Assembly: GCF_026230195.1 (NCBI RefSeq)
Contig: NZ_CP036501.1
Coordinates: 1,860,001-1,924,000, forward strand
DNA length: 64,000 bases
Source: Candidatus Paraluminiphilus aquimaris
GTDB taxonomy: Bacteria > Pseudomonadota > Gammaproteobacteria > Pseudomonadales > Halieaceae
Direction of reading: 5' to 3'
Part shown: one piece after another, positions 39,330 to 48,877 of the stretch
Numbering within the stretch: position 1 is the stretch's first letter
Layout of the letters: every line of letters begins with the position of its first letter
Notes under the pieces: model-generated
The model's database searches: none
Seen by the model: only the letters and a program-made list of their open reading frames with translations
Told to the model about the DNA's origin: nothing
Made by a program: the position numbers and the translations under genes

Positions 39330-40000
39330 GCGTTAAGCTAAGTGCACAGCACGTACGCAAGGTGTATGGCACTCACGAAGGTGCTGTAGAGGTTTTAAAT
39401 GAGCTCTCACTTGATCTTTATGCAGGAGAGAAGGTGGCCATTGTCGGCGGATCAGGTGCAGGGAAGTCGACACTGCTTAATATTCTAGGTGGGCTCGACA
39501 ACCCCACATCGGGCAAAGTGTTATTGGAGCAAGCCGATCTCTGGGCGTTAAATGAGCTAGAGCGAAGTCAGTGGCGCAATCGTCATCTTGGGTTTGTTTT
39601 TCAATTTCACCACCTAATGCCCGAATTCAGTGCGCTGGAAGCCGTAGCGATGCCGGCTCGAATTGGTGGCAAAAGCAAGCAGGTGGCGGTTGATTCAGCA
39701 AAACGGCTGCTCGAGGAGCTTGGGCTTGCGGATCGAATGAATCATCGCCCCGCTCAGTTATCTGGTGGAGAACGACAACGCGTCGCTATTGCCAGAGCAC
39801 TGATAAATCGCCCCACTTGCGTTTTGATGGACGAGCCCACTGGAAATCTAGACCCGGCAACAGCCGAGCAGGTACTTGCACTCATTCACGATCTCACCTT
39901 CACCGATACAGCCTTTGTCATCGTCACCCATGATCCGAGAATTGCTGAGCAGATGGATAAACGGTATCGACTGCAGGACGGACAGCTGTGTCCCGAATAG
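39326..40000 (+). CDS. lolD: lipoprotein-releasing ABC transporter ATPase LolD
   Basis: The 224-residue ATPase has Walker A GGSGAGKST, signature LSGGERQRVAIARAL and Walker B VLMDEPTGNLD, with the LolD/MacB-type FVFQFHHLMPEFSALE Q-loop region. It powers the LolCDE complex. It overlaps lolC by 4 bp and lolE by 13 bp. Confidence 0.96.
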   Translation: MSVKLSAQHVRKVYGTHEGAVEVLNELSLDLYAGEKVAIVGGSGAGKSTLLNILGGLDNPTSGKVLLEQADLWALNELERSQWRNRHLGFVFQFHHLMPEFSALEAVAMPARIGGKSKQVAVDSAKRLLEELGLADRMNHRPAQLSGGERQRVAIARALINRPTCVLMDEPTGNLDPATAEQVLALIHDLTFTDTAFVIVTHDPRIAEQMDKRYRLQDGQLCPE

Positions 40001-41220
40001 GCACGAATTTGTGGCCCCGCGCTGTCCATTACGAGATGGCTTATCGGCAGTCGTTAGGTGAAGGCCCTGGGTTGTCGGCGTTTTTGTCAAAATTATCAAT
40101 TGTAGGCATGGTGATCGCGGTCTCTTTTCTCTTGGCGTCACTGTCAGTGATGAACGGTTTTGAACAGGAAATGCGCTTGCGCATTCTTAACCTTGTTCCC
40201 CACGTTACCGTTCAAAGCTATGCAGGTACCTCCGATAACCGTGAGACGGCGAAGTATTTTAGTGAAATGCCTTCTGTTGTCAGAAGCCATCGATTTGAAG
40301 AGGCTAATGCGCTTTTTTACGCTAATTCGGGGTCACGTGTGGGCCGGCTGGTGTTTGCTGAGGCCGGTGCGCTCGGGCCGTTATCGGAGCACCTCCGACC
40401 GAAGGTTGAAGATGTAAAATCGAATGAAATTGTGCTCGGAAGTAAATTGGCCCAAGCCCTCGATATAAAGGTTGGAGAGTCCGTTGTTGCTTTGATCAGC
40501 GAGAAGGGCAGTGAGCGTCGGTTTTCACCGTTATCACTCACCTTGGTATCGACGCTTGAGTCTAATACCGAAATTGATCGGGTTTTCGCATTTTCTGCCG
40601 CCTCGGCGAGCGTTTACTACACGTCGGCGCCACCACCGGCTTGGGCTATTACGATCGAGGACCCGCTGGATGCCCCTGAGGTGGCGCAAGCGCTTCGCCG
40701 GAGCTTGGGTCCACAGTATTGGGTTTCCGACTGGACTCGCTCGTTGGGAAATTTGTATCAAGCTATCCAACTATCAAGGCAGATTGTGGGGTTAATGCTC
40801 GTCGCATTGCTTGTCGTTGCGGTATTCAACGTCGTTACGTCGCTCGTGCTCGTGACAGCGGATCGTCGCCCCGGTTCTGCAATGCTACGGACTATGGGTG
40901 CAACGCCTGCAGACGTTTTAAAGATTTTCACTATCCAAGGAACGATCATCGGGGCCGGCGGTGCGACAATCGGTGCGGCTCTGGGAGCCATGATTGCACT
41001 GGGGATACCCTCTCTCGTAGCGCTTATGGAGAGCGTTAGCGGCCAACCTTTACTCGATACCAGTGTCTACCCACTCGCGTATGTCCCCGTCGATTTGAGA
41101 GCAGTCGATTTCATCAGTATTTCAGCCACGGCTTTCGTTCTATCACTCTTGGCCTCTGTGTTACCGGCCATTAGCACATCGCGGTCTTCGATTACCGAAT
41201 CACTGAGGCAGTCGCGTTAA
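39988..41220 (+). CDS. lolE: lipoprotein-releasing ABC transporter permease LolC/LolE family (second copy)
   Basis: The 410-residue protein is homologous to the first permease (IVGMVIAVSFLLASLSVMNGFEQEM; VTADRRPGSAMLRTMGATPADVLKIF) with the same four-helix plan and periplasmic domain. The GTG start at 39988 lies inside lolD. It converges with the DUF2062 gene, overlapping its end by 4 bp. Confidence 0.9.
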   Translation: MSRIGTNLWPRAVHYEMAYRQSLGEGPGLSAFLSKLSIVGMVIAVSFLLASLSVMNGFEQEMRLRILNLVPHVTVQSYAGTSDNRETAKYFSEMPSVVRSHRFEEANALFYANSGSRVGRLVFAEAGALGPLSEHLRPKVEDVKSNEIVLGSKLAQALDIKVGESVVALISEKGSERRFSPLSLTLVSTLESNTEIDRVFAFSAASASVYYTSAPPPAWAITIEDPLDAPEVAQALRRSLGPQYWVSDWTRSLGNLYQAIQLSRQIVGLMLVALLVVAVFNVVTSLVLVTADRRPGSAMLRTMGATPADVLKIFTIQGTIIGAGGATIGAALGAMIALGIPSLVALMESVSGQPLLDTSVYPLAYVPVDLRAVDFISISATAFVLSLLASVLPAISTSRSSITESLRQSR

Positions 41221-41756
41221 CGGGGGTGGGAGCGTTTACGAGCTAATCGCTTTCGCGCGCGTTCGGTTATTCGTTGACTAATTCGTAGGCGCCACAAGCC
41301 ATCGGCCATTACATACCCAACAAACGCGGCTGCTACGCCGATCACTGCGCAGCCGAGTACAAACGCGGGCAGGATGCCCAGAAACTCGGCGCTCAGCGGG
41401 TATAACCAGTTTACAGCCGTCACATCCAACACCGGTGTGCCTAGCAGGGCGCAACCCAGGAGGTATGCTCCCAAGTAAATGACGGGCATGGTTATTGGGT
41501 TGGTTATGAAGATCAGCATGAAGGACAGTGGCACATTTGCGCCGAGGCGGATGGCCAAGAACACGGCGACGAACATTTGCCCTGGGAGCGGTATCATTGA
41601 ACAAAACAAACCGATAGCCGTCGCTCGGGAAATCGATATTCGGCTGACATGCCACAACTCTCGTCGCTCTAGCAAATTCCCAAAGCGCTCAAGTCCATTG
41701 ACACGCATGAGGCGCGTCGGACTCAGCAGAAATTTTCGTAATGACCGTTTCGGCAT
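41217..41756 (-). CDS. DUF2062 membrane protein
   Basis: The 179-residue protein has a basic N-terminus (RKFLLSPTRLMR) and the DUF2062 core with three to four helices (ATAIGLFCSMIPLPGQMFVA; FITNPITMPVIYLGAYLLG). The C-terminus is very basic. The function is unknown. The order lol genes, DUF2062, comEC matches Pseudomonas as I recall. The next 159 bp to comEC show no further gene. Confidence 0.85.
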   Translation of the reverse strand: MPKRSLRKFLLSPTRLMRVNGLERFGNLLERRELWHVSRISISRATAIGLFCSMIPLPGQMFVAVFLAIRLGANVPLSFMLIFITNPITMPVIYLGAYLLGCALLGTPVLDVTAVNWLYPLSAEFLGILPAFVLGCAVIGVAAAFVGYVMADGLWRLRISQRITERARKRLARKRSHPR

Positions 41757-41915
41757 TTCTCTTACTTAGTTATCAGCAATATCAGGGCTTTATCGCCTAA
41801 AAAGCCACCAAAGTAGCCAATGCTATGCCCTCTGAACGGTTGATGTGAAGACTGAGGACACGCGCATCTAGTATGAGGCTCCAGCTCAGGTTCTTCCAGC
41901 TGCTGTCAGGGAAAA

Positions 41916-44177
41916 TTGCGAACATTCATCCGGGAAAATGACACGTTATTGGTGTATGGGTTCGTATGCGTCGTGGCGCTGTTAACCCCGTCGAATGGCT
42001 TTTACGGCGTTAGCCTTGCCATTGCACTGTGTATGACGTGGCGGCAAATACCGACACGAATCACCATCGCGGGTTGCATGGGCTTATTGGTTAGCACAGC
42101 TCACGCTCATCACTACACACATTCACAACTCCCTTCCTCTTGTTTTGACCTCCCGATGCAGGCGTCTGGCACGGTGGTGTCATTTGTTGAGCGGCACCAA
42201 GGCGCCGGCGAAGTTCCTTATCTAACCTTCGATTTGGCAATTCGATGGTTAGCGGCTGACGATTGCGGCATTGGCAATACCGTTAGAGCTTTCGTTAGCA
42301 CGTCGCCTGATACGCCCATGTTCAAGTTGGGCGATTCGATTACCGTCAAACTCCGGTTAAGACCCGTGGCGTCTATTTGGAATCGGGCCCAACTGCCCAG
42401 AAACATACTGTCATTAGCGCGAGGTATCGCCGCTACGGCCAGCATCAGTGACCTTCAACACATCGAGCATGACACGACGTTGCTAAATGCTCTGCGCCAT
42501 AACGTAAGTGAGCTCATTACTGAAAATTCGGGCACGGGTGATGCAGAGCGGGTGTTACAAGGCTTGCTACTTGGGCGAAAAAGCGCGATGACACAGGACG
42601 ATTGGGCGCTTTTACGAGGTATTGGGATCGTTCATGTATTAATTGTGAGCGGTGTCCATGTCTCCTTGTTCGCATTATGGGCTCAATGGCTTTTATCGCT
42701 ACCAAGGCGTTTCGCACTCTATCCCCGGGACTCTGGGCCTAGTGCATTTTATGCACTCGTCGTGTGCGCGGTAACTGGCGGGTATGTCTTGCTTACGGGT
42801 GCATCATTACCGGCACAGCGAGCATTCATCATGATGAGCTTAATAATGCTTATGCGCGCCACGCTGTGGCCTGTTAATCCGCTTTCTGCTGTCGTTCTCG
42901 CCGCCGCGATCTTAATTACCATCAATCCCTTCTCGGCCTTAACACCTGGGTTTTGGTTAAGCGTAGTGCTAACCGGTGTCATCCTTGTTGAAACGGAGCG
43001 AGTAGCAGTGAATACACTAGGTTCTTGGTTTCGCCTTACTTCGATTATGACCCTTGTCTCATCCCTCTTAAGTCTTGTGTTCTTTGACCAGTTTTCGCCC
43101 ATTGCACTGCTAGGTAACCTTGTTATAGCACCGATTTTTACGCTGGTCGTGCTACCCGTAGGGCTCCTTGGCGCGGTGTTGGGTGGGGTCTTTGGTGAGC
43201 GAGCTGGGTGGGTGATAGAGGGAGTTGCCTATTTGGTATCCGCGGTTTTATCGACAATCAAAGAGGTGATTCCCCAAAACGCGGACGACTTATTGTTATC
43301 TGTTTATGTGCATCCCGGTATTTGGGTGTTGGGAGCCCTCATCGGAATGGCGAGTATTTTGAGATCTGCAAAAGCGGTCGTGGCAATCTTGGTCGTTCCT
43401 CTGTGTCTAGCAGGCTCCACGCATTTCAACCCAAGAACCGAGGTGGTTATTGCCGACGTTGGTCAGGGCACTATGGGTGTTTTATTTCATGGAGATTTCA
43501 CCTTGGTTTACGACACAGGGCCTGCTCACGGCTCGGGTGATTCGGCGGCCGAGAGAGACGTCATTCCATGGCTTAAAGCACGCGGTATCCGTCGCATAGA
43601 TCTCCTTGTGGTCAGCCACAGCGATCTCGATCATTCAGGTGGCTTGGCCGCATTGCGGCAACATTTTGAAATAGCGCGTCATTGGGGCTTTGGTGGAGAA
43701 GGTTGCGTTGCGGATCGAAGGCTGAGACTGGCCGACTCACTTTATACACAAGTCATCATGGGCACGGGGCAATCGACGACAACACCAAACGCCGATTCGT
43801 GTGTGCTTTTCGTCGAGGCACATGGCACAACGATACTCTTTCCCGGGGATATTCCAGCTCGTGCCGAACTACAACTTATCGCCAGCGGGAGTTTACCCGA
43901 GCAAATAGACATATTAGTTGCAGCCCACCACGGGTCAGACACCTCAAGTTCGCAGACGTTTATCGATCGTGTTGACCCTAAACACACCGTGTTTACGACC
44001 AAGCAGGCCAACCGTTTCAACCACCCCAGCCCCCAGGTTTTAGGGCGATATCAGGAGAGTGGGGGCGTCCTGTGGGATACAGGCCGTCATGGTGCGGTTA
44101 GCTTTAGAAAGCGGCCGGCCAGGAACCTTTCAGCGACAGCTATGCGCATAGGCTACCTGCCATACTGGGCAAAATAG
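41916..44177 (+). CDS. comEC: ComEC/Rec2 DNA uptake channel protein
   Basis: The 753-residue inner-membrane protein has an N-terminal DUF4131 region, the Competence domain with many helices (about 215-485, VHVLIVSGVHVSLFAL) and a C-terminal metallo-beta-lactamase-like domain (VVIADVGQG; VSHSDLDHSGGL; AAHHGSDTSSS). It should take single-stranded DNA across the inner membrane during natural transformation. The start is TTG at 41916, backed by a well-spaced CAGGGA ribosome site. No other competence gene is in the window. Confidence 0.92.
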   Translation: MRTFIRENDTLLVYGFVCVVALLTPSNGFYGVSLAIALCMTWRQIPTRITIAGCMGLLVSTAHAHHYTHSQLPSSCFDLPMQASGTVVSFVERHQGAGEVPYLTFDLAIRWLAADDCGIGNTVRAFVSTSPDTPMFKLGDSITVKLRLRPVASIWNRAQLPRNILSLARGIAATASISDLQHIEHDTTLLNALRHNVSELITENSGTGDAERVLQGLLLGRKSAMTQDDWALLRGIGIVHVLIVSGVHVSLFALWAQWLLSLPRRFALYPRDSGPSAFYALVVCAVTGGYVLLTGASLPAQRAFIMMSLIMLMRATLWPVNPLSAVVLAAAILITINPFSALTPGFWLSVVLTGVILVETERVAVNTLGSWFRLTSIMTLVSSLLSLVFFDQFSPIALLGNLVIAPIFTLVVLPVGLLGAVLGGVFGERAGWVIEGVAYLVSAVLSTIKEVIPQNADDLLLSVYVHPGIWVLGALIGMASILRSAKAVVAILVVPLCLAGSTHFNPRTEVVIADVGQGTMGVLFHGDFTLVYDTGPAHGSGDSAAERDVIPWLKARGIRRIDLLVVSHSDLDHSGGLAALRQHFEIARHWGFGGEGCVADRRLRLADSLYTQVIMGTGQSTTTPNADSCVLFVEAHGTTILFPGDIPARAELQLIASGSLPEQIDILVAAHHGSDTSSSQTFIDRVDPKHTVFTTKQANRFNHPSPQVLGRYQESGGVLWDTGRHGAVSFRKRPARNLSATAMRIGYLPYWAK

Positions 44178-44194
44178 TCGTACTAAAGCATCGC

Positions 44195-44222
44195 TTGGCT
44201 CACCTCTTAAGCAAGGTATACT
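44195..44222 (+). promoter_or_regulatory. candidate sigma-70 promoter for the exbB-pgsA run
   Basis: TTGGCT (44195-44200) and TATACT (44217-44222) are spaced by 16 bp, 28 bp before the exbB start. The -10 box is close to consensus. Confidence 0.5.
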
Positions 44223-44249
44223 CAAGGTCGTGCTATGGGGTGTTGATAA

Positions 44250-44867
44250 ATGTTAGACCTAATAATCGCCGGTGGATGGGTGATGCCGCTCATTGTTTGC
44301 TGCTCAGTCGTGGCCGTCAGCATTTGTATCGAGCGCTATATCGCCTTAGACCGGCAAAAAATAGCGCCTTCGCATCTCCTTGCAACAGTATGGCGTGACC
44401 TAAAACAGGGAGAGCTTAATGCCAAAAAGCTCAATGATCTGAGAGCGAGCTCCCCACTGGGTGCCATCTTGGCCGCGGGAATTAGCAATAGATCGCAAGG
44501 ACGAGACGTGATGAAGGAGAGCATCTCTGAGGCTGCGAGCCACGTGGTGCATGACCTCGAAAAATACTTAAATTCGTTGGGCACGGTGGCGGCAATCGCC
44601 CCATTACTGGGTCTGCTTGGCACTGTAGTAGGTATGATTGATGTGTTTACTCAGATTACGACCGTGGGGACTGGTAATGCCAATGCGCTAGCAGGCGGCA
44701 TCTCCGAAGCGCTTCTGACAACCGCCGCGGGGTTGATCGTGGCCATTCCGGCACTCGTCATGCACCGTTATTTTACGGGCTTAGTTGACACCCTCGTGGT
44801 CAATCTTGAGCGCGAAGCCATAAAGTTGGTAGATGCGCTTCACAGCGGTACGCACCAGGAATACTGA
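44250..44867 (+). CDS. exbB: ExbB/TolQ-type proton channel protein
   Basis: The 205-residue protein has three helices (about residues 4-26, 108-130, 150-172) and the MotA/TolQ/ExbB motif APLLGLLGTVVGMIDVF. With ExbD it makes a proton-driven motor. No tonB or tolA gene is next to it; its place between comEC and msbA is the Pseudomonas PA2983-type locus. The two-base gap to exbD suggests coupled translation. Confidence 0.92.
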   Translation: MLDLIIAGGWVMPLIVCCSVVAVSICIERYIALDRQKIAPSHLLATVWRDLKQGELNAKKLNDLRASSPLGAILAAGISNRSQGRDVMKESISEAASHVVHDLEKYLNSLGTVAAIAPLLGLLGTVVGMIDVFTQITTVGTGNANALAGGISEALLTTAAGLIVAIPALVMHRYFTGLVDTLVVNLEREAIKLVDALHSGTHQEY

Positions 44868-44869
44868 GC

Positions 44870-45289
44870 ATGAAGTTCAAGCGCCAGCGTAAAGAAGCTT
44901 TGGCGGTGAATCTAACGCCACTTATCGACGTTGTTTTCTTGTTGCTTATTTTCTTTATGGTCTCAACAAGCTTTACTGACCTCAGTGAGCTTGTCGTTAA
45001 CTTACCTGAGGCCGATGGCGAGCAAAGGCAAGCAGAGACTAAAGGGCTGGAGCTCGTTATTACGGCAAGCGAAGAAATGTTTCTTAATGGCGTACCGTTT
45101 CCAGCTGACGAGAAAAATTTACGGTTAATACTCGTTGAAAAAGCAGGTTCTCGTCGCGATATTCCCATATCAATCATCGCCGATGCCGATACACGTCATG
45201 CAATGGTTGTTATGTCGATGGACGCAGTGAGCCAGTTGGGCTTTAAACAGCTGTCTATCGGAACACAAAAACCACTATCGGGTGATTAG
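44870..45289 (+). CDS. exbD: ExbD/TolR-type protein
   Basis: The 139-residue protein has one N-terminal helix (about residues 18-36, LTPLIDVVFLLLIFFMVST) that includes the essential Asp of the motor (D in PLIDVVF), then a periplasmic peptidoglycan-binding type domain. It pairs with the upstream ExbB. Confidence 0.93.
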   Translation: MKFKRQRKEALAVNLTPLIDVVFLLLIFFMVSTSFTDLSELVVNLPEADGEQRQAETKGLELVITASEEMFLNGVPFPADEKNLRLILVEKAGSRRDIPISIIADADTRHAMVVMSMDAVSQLGFKQLSIGTQKPLSGD

Positions 45290-45291
45290 CC

Positions 45292-47115
45292 TTGTCAAAT
45301 AAGACAAAAAACGCACCAAGTGATTCACAGCTTTATGGGCGACTGTTGAGCTACGCGTTTCAGTACAAAGGGTCACTGATTCTGAGCTTTTTTGGCTTCG
45401 TTGTTTACTCACTGGGTAATGTGCTGCTTGCGGATTTAACGCAATTTCTGCTCGACTCCCTCGGCGGCGAACAAATGCTGAGCTTAGGGTTTGTGGCTCA
45501 AGCATCACAGTGGGTTTGGCCCGCGGGGGATAAATCTACAACGGACTACGCACGCGTAGCTGTCCCTATTGCGGCCGTCGTGTTGTCATTGGGGCGTGCG
45601 CTCGGTTTTTTTGCCGGCAGCTATTTCATGAACAAGGTCGCACGGTCCGTTGTCCACACCGTCAGAACCGACCTGTTTAGCGCATTGGTTCGAGCACCGA
45701 AAGCTCACCTCGATCAATTTTCAACGGGCGAGCTGTTATCAAAAGTGACGTTCAACGTTGAGCAAGTCAGTGGCGCCGCCTCCGACGCGTTAAAAACGCT
45801 GCTTCGTGAAGGGCTAACGATCATCGCTCTCGTTGCTTACATGCTTTATCTCAATTGGGAGCTTACCGCCGTCTTCTTTGTGGTCGCGCCTGCAATTGGT
45901 CTCGTCGTGCACATTGTTGGGAAGCATTTTCGCCGATATAGCCGTCGTATTCAGGAATCGATGGGATCTGTAACCGAGGTGACCGCTGAGAGCTTGGCCG
46001 GGCTGGATGATATTCGCATTTACGGTGCGACCGAGCAGGTTAATGCACGATTTGAATCGGCTAGTGCTTTCAATAAACAACAGAGCTTGAAGCTAGCATT
46101 TGTGCAAGCGGCCTCGACACCCATCATGCAGACGCTTCTTGCACTGGCGCTTGGTGCGCTTTTTTGGTTTGCATTGGACCCGACGGTCCTCAGGGAATTC
46201 AGTGCGGGCTCGCTGGTTGCCTTTATCACTGCCGCTGCGCAACTCGGCAAGCCCATCAGGACATTGAGTAGCATTCAAAGCATTGTGCAGCGGGGACTAG
46301 CAGCCGCTGAGGATATTTTTGAGCAGCTTGATGTGCCTGCTGAAGTTGATGACGGAGAATTTCAGCCTGCTGACGTGACAGGGGCTGTGGAATTTCGGGA
46401 CATTGACTTCAGATACCCAGGTGCCCAAATTAATTCGCTGTCTAATGTCGGTTTCAAGGTCGATGCGGGTCAAACGGTCGCTGTCGTTGGGCGTTCTGGA
46501 AGTGGAAAAAGTACCCTCGTAAAATTGTTAGCGCGTTTTTACGTGCCGACCTCGGGTGAAATCCTGCTGGATGGTTGCAACATTCAGGACATCGACCTCG
46601 GACATTACCGTGAGCACCTGGGCTTTGTTCCCCAAAATATAACGTTGTTCAGTGATTCAGTCGCAGCGAATATCGCGCTAGGGTCAATGGAAGGACGAAG
46701 TCCTGAGGAAATTATCGTCGCTACAGAGCGGGCGCAGGCCGATAAGTTCGTCAATGATCTAGAGCACGGCTACGACACACTCATTGGCGACCAAGGCCTG
46801 GGGCTATCGGGCGGGCAGCAGCAACGTATTGCGATCGCTCGGGCGCTGCTAAAGCAGGCGCCAGTGTTGATTCTGGATGAGGCAACATCTGCGCTCGACA
46901 CGGAATCAGAGGCGCTTATTCAGTCAGCACTTGATGCGAGTCGAGAGGGCAGAACGACGTTTGTCGTTGCTCATCGACTTTCCACTATTGAATCGGCAGA
47001 CACCGTGCTGCTTATGGATGAGGGGCGGGTGATAGCGCATGGCTCTCACACGCATTTATTGGATACAGAGCCTCTATACCGCGGACTTCACCAGCAGGGA
47101 TTCACCGACGCATGA
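45292..47115 (+). CDS. msbA: lipid A flippase, ABC exporter MsbA
   Basis: The 607-residue half-transporter has six helices (residues 25-330) and an ATPase domain with Walker A GRSGSGKST, signature LSGGQQQRIAIARALL and Walker B VLILDEAT. It flips core-lipid A across the inner membrane. The start is TTG two bases after exbD. The stop overlaps lpxK by 4 bp, a pairing typical of msbA-lpxK in enterics. Confidence 0.94.
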   Translation: MSNKTKNAPSDSQLYGRLLSYAFQYKGSLILSFFGFVVYSLGNVLLADLTQFLLDSLGGEQMLSLGFVAQASQWVWPAGDKSTTDYARVAVPIAAVVLSLGRALGFFAGSYFMNKVARSVVHTVRTDLFSALVRAPKAHLDQFSTGELLSKVTFNVEQVSGAASDALKTLLREGLTIIALVAYMLYLNWELTAVFFVVAPAIGLVVHIVGKHFRRYSRRIQESMGSVTEVTAESLAGLDDIRIYGATEQVNARFESASAFNKQQSLKLAFVQAASTPIMQTLLALALGALFWFALDPTVLREFSAGSLVAFITAAAQLGKPIRTLSSIQSIVQRGLAAAEDIFEQLDVPAEVDDGEFQPADVTGAVEFRDIDFRYPGAQINSLSNVGFKVDAGQTVAVVGRSGSGKSTLVKLLARFYVPTSGEILLDGCNIQDIDLGHYREHLGFVPQNITLFSDSVAANIALGSMEGRSPEEIIVATERAQADKFVNDLEHGYDTLIGDQGLGLSGGQQQRIAIARALLKQAPVLILDEATSALDTESEALIQSALDASREGRTTFVVAHRLSTIESADTVLLMDEGRVIAHGSHTHLLDTEPLYRGLHQQGFTDA

Positions 47116-48122
47116 CAAATCGTCGAGATGGGCTTGAGAGAGCACTAAACGATGCCTGGTATGGCAGTGCCCGTTGGACCTACCTGTTTCTTCCGCTCCT
47201 TCCTTTTGTTGCGGTCTTCGTTGGGTTGAAACGCATTTTTCGCCCCAGATCAAAATTTGCGGTGCTTGGTGCTCCGGTCATTGTGGTGGGGGGGCTCACA
47301 GCAGGCGGTACGGGTAAGACGCCCACGCTGATTGCGATAGCGCGGTATTTGTCGGGTCGCGGGTTTAAAGTAGGTGTTGTGAGCCGAGGTTATGGTCGTG
47401 AGCCAGGACAAAGTGCGTTACTGATCCAATCGGACCACACTGCCGAGAAGGCGGGGGATGAGCCACTGCTCATCAAGCGCTCGGTAGAAAAAGCATCAGT
47501 GATTGTTGGAAATTCCCGGCGTGACGCGGCCACGAGTCTGTGTCGGGAGCAAGGGGTGAGTGTTATTTTGTCGGACGATGGTCTACAGCACTACGCACTC
47601 CCAAGAGATTTTGAAATTGCTGTCCTTGACGCTGAGCGAGGCGTTGGGAATGGCAGGTTGATGCCCGTAGGGCCCTTACGGGAGCCTACCAGCCGTTTAC
47701 GGTCCGTGGATTTCGTGCTGGAGCGTAACGGGTCAGATCCGATGCGCTCGCTTACCTATCGCTCGCGACGTCTCTTAAGCCTCAATAGCTCCCTGTACAT
47801 CGAAGTAGAAGACGCGCTAAAAGAGTGGCGAGGCAAAAAGGTTGTAGCAGCAACTGGCCTTGGGCAGCCCGCTCAATTTTTTAAGACGCTTCATGATCTC
47901 AAAATTGAGTGTGAGACTGTCAGTGTTGCTGACCACAGCAAGCTCGATCTTGCCTTGATACAGAGGGAGTACGAGCCCGATATTATCGTTGTTACCGCCA
48001 AGGACGCGGTAAAACTTGAGCATGAGCCATGCGATAATGTTTGGGTACTGGAGATCGAGGCAATATTGCCTGATTCACTGTACTCGGCGATCGAGCAACG
48101 ACTGGCACAGGTCGCTAATTAA
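47112..48122 (+). CDS. lpxK: tetraacyldisaccharide 4'-kinase LpxK
   Basis: The 336-residue kinase has an N-terminal membrane-facing helix (residues 17-40) and the P-loop GLTAGGTGKTPT (about residue 59), plus SRGYGR and LSDDGLQHY motifs. It adds the 4'-phosphate of lipid A. It overlaps msbA by 4 bp; kdsB follows after 11 bp. The small Trm112-like gene often found between lpxK and kdsB is absent. Confidence 0.96.
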   Translation: MTNRRDGLERALNDAWYGSARWTYLFLPLLPFVAVFVGLKRIFRPRSKFAVLGAPVIVVGGLTAGGTGKTPTLIAIARYLSGRGFKVGVVSRGYGREPGQSALLIQSDHTAEKAGDEPLLIKRSVEKASVIVGNSRRDAATSLCREQGVSVILSDDGLQHYALPRDFEIAVLDAERGVGNGRLMPVGPLREPTSRLRSVDFVLERNGSDPMRSLTYRSRRLLSLNSSLYIEVEDALKEWRGKKVVAATGLGQPAQFFKTLHDLKIECETVSVADHSKLDLALIQREYEPDIIVVTAKDAVKLEHEPCDNVWVLEIEAILPDSLYSAIEQRLAQVAN

Positions 48123-48133
48123 CGAGGTCTTTC

Positions 48134-48877
48134 ATGTACCACATTGTGATTCCTGCGCGATATAGCTCTACACGCTTGCCCGCTAAAGCGTTGGCTGAAA
48201 TAAACGGTAAACCTATGGTTTATTGGGTGTGGCGGCAGGCGCTTCAGAGTAGCGCCGTCTCCGTAACGGTTGCGACGGACGATGAGCGTATACGTTCCGC
48301 CTTGAGCGTTCACGGCGCGGAGGTTGTTATGACTGACCCCGCCCACCCATCAGGCACAGATCGGCTAGCGGAGGTGGGGCGATTAAAGGGCTGGGACGAT
48401 GGCAGTGTGGTGGTCAACCTGCAAGGTGACGAGCCGTTAATGCCCGTCGCCAACCTCGAGCAGGTGGCTGAACTCCTGTTGACTCACCCTGAGGCGTCGA
48501 TCTCGACGTTATCTGAACCTATCAGTTCGTATTCTGCCTTTACAGATCCCGCCGTGGTGAAGGTTGTTTCGGACCGTGTTGGGCGTGCGCAATACTTTTC
48601 ACGCGCTCCAATCCCGCAGTTGAGAGGCGATACCAATAACATCGTTCCAACGGAGGCGCGGCGACACATTGGTTTGTATGCCTACAGGGTGAGCTTTTTG
48701 CGTGAGTTTAGCTCGCGCTCAGTGGCACCTTATGAACAACTTGAGTCGCTTGAACAGTTGCGAGCGCTGCACTACGGGCATGAAATACGCATAGCGGATG
48801 CCTGTGAGACGGTTCCCGCGGGTGTCGATACGCTTGCTGACTTAGAGGCGGTAAGAGCCATCATGGCTGACCGATGA
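48134..48877 (+). CDS. kdsB: CMP-KDO synthetase KdsB
   Basis: The 247-residue cytidylyltransferase starts YHIVIPARYSSTRLPAKAL and has VATDDERI, QGDEPLMP and the RHIGLYAYR motifs. It activates KDO for lipid A glycosylation. It overlaps murB by 4 bp. Confidence 0.96.
   Translation: MYHIVIPARYSSTRLPAKALAEINGKPMVYWVWRQALQSSAVSVTVATDDERIRSALSVHGAEVVMTDPAHPSGTDRLAEVGRLKGWDDGSVVVNLQGDEPLMPVANLEQVAELLLTHPEASISTLSEPISSYSAFTDPAVVKVVSDRVGRAQYFSRAPIPQLRGDTNNIVPTEARRHIGLYAYRVSFLREFSSRSVAPYEQLESLEQLRALHYGHEIRIADACETVPAGVDTLADLEAVRAIMADR

Noticed and set aside
41757-41915. intergenic stretch before comEC, searched for a small gene, RNA or terminator
   Set aside because: Short AT-rich pieces are present but no convincing promoter, hairpin with T run or open frame was seen.
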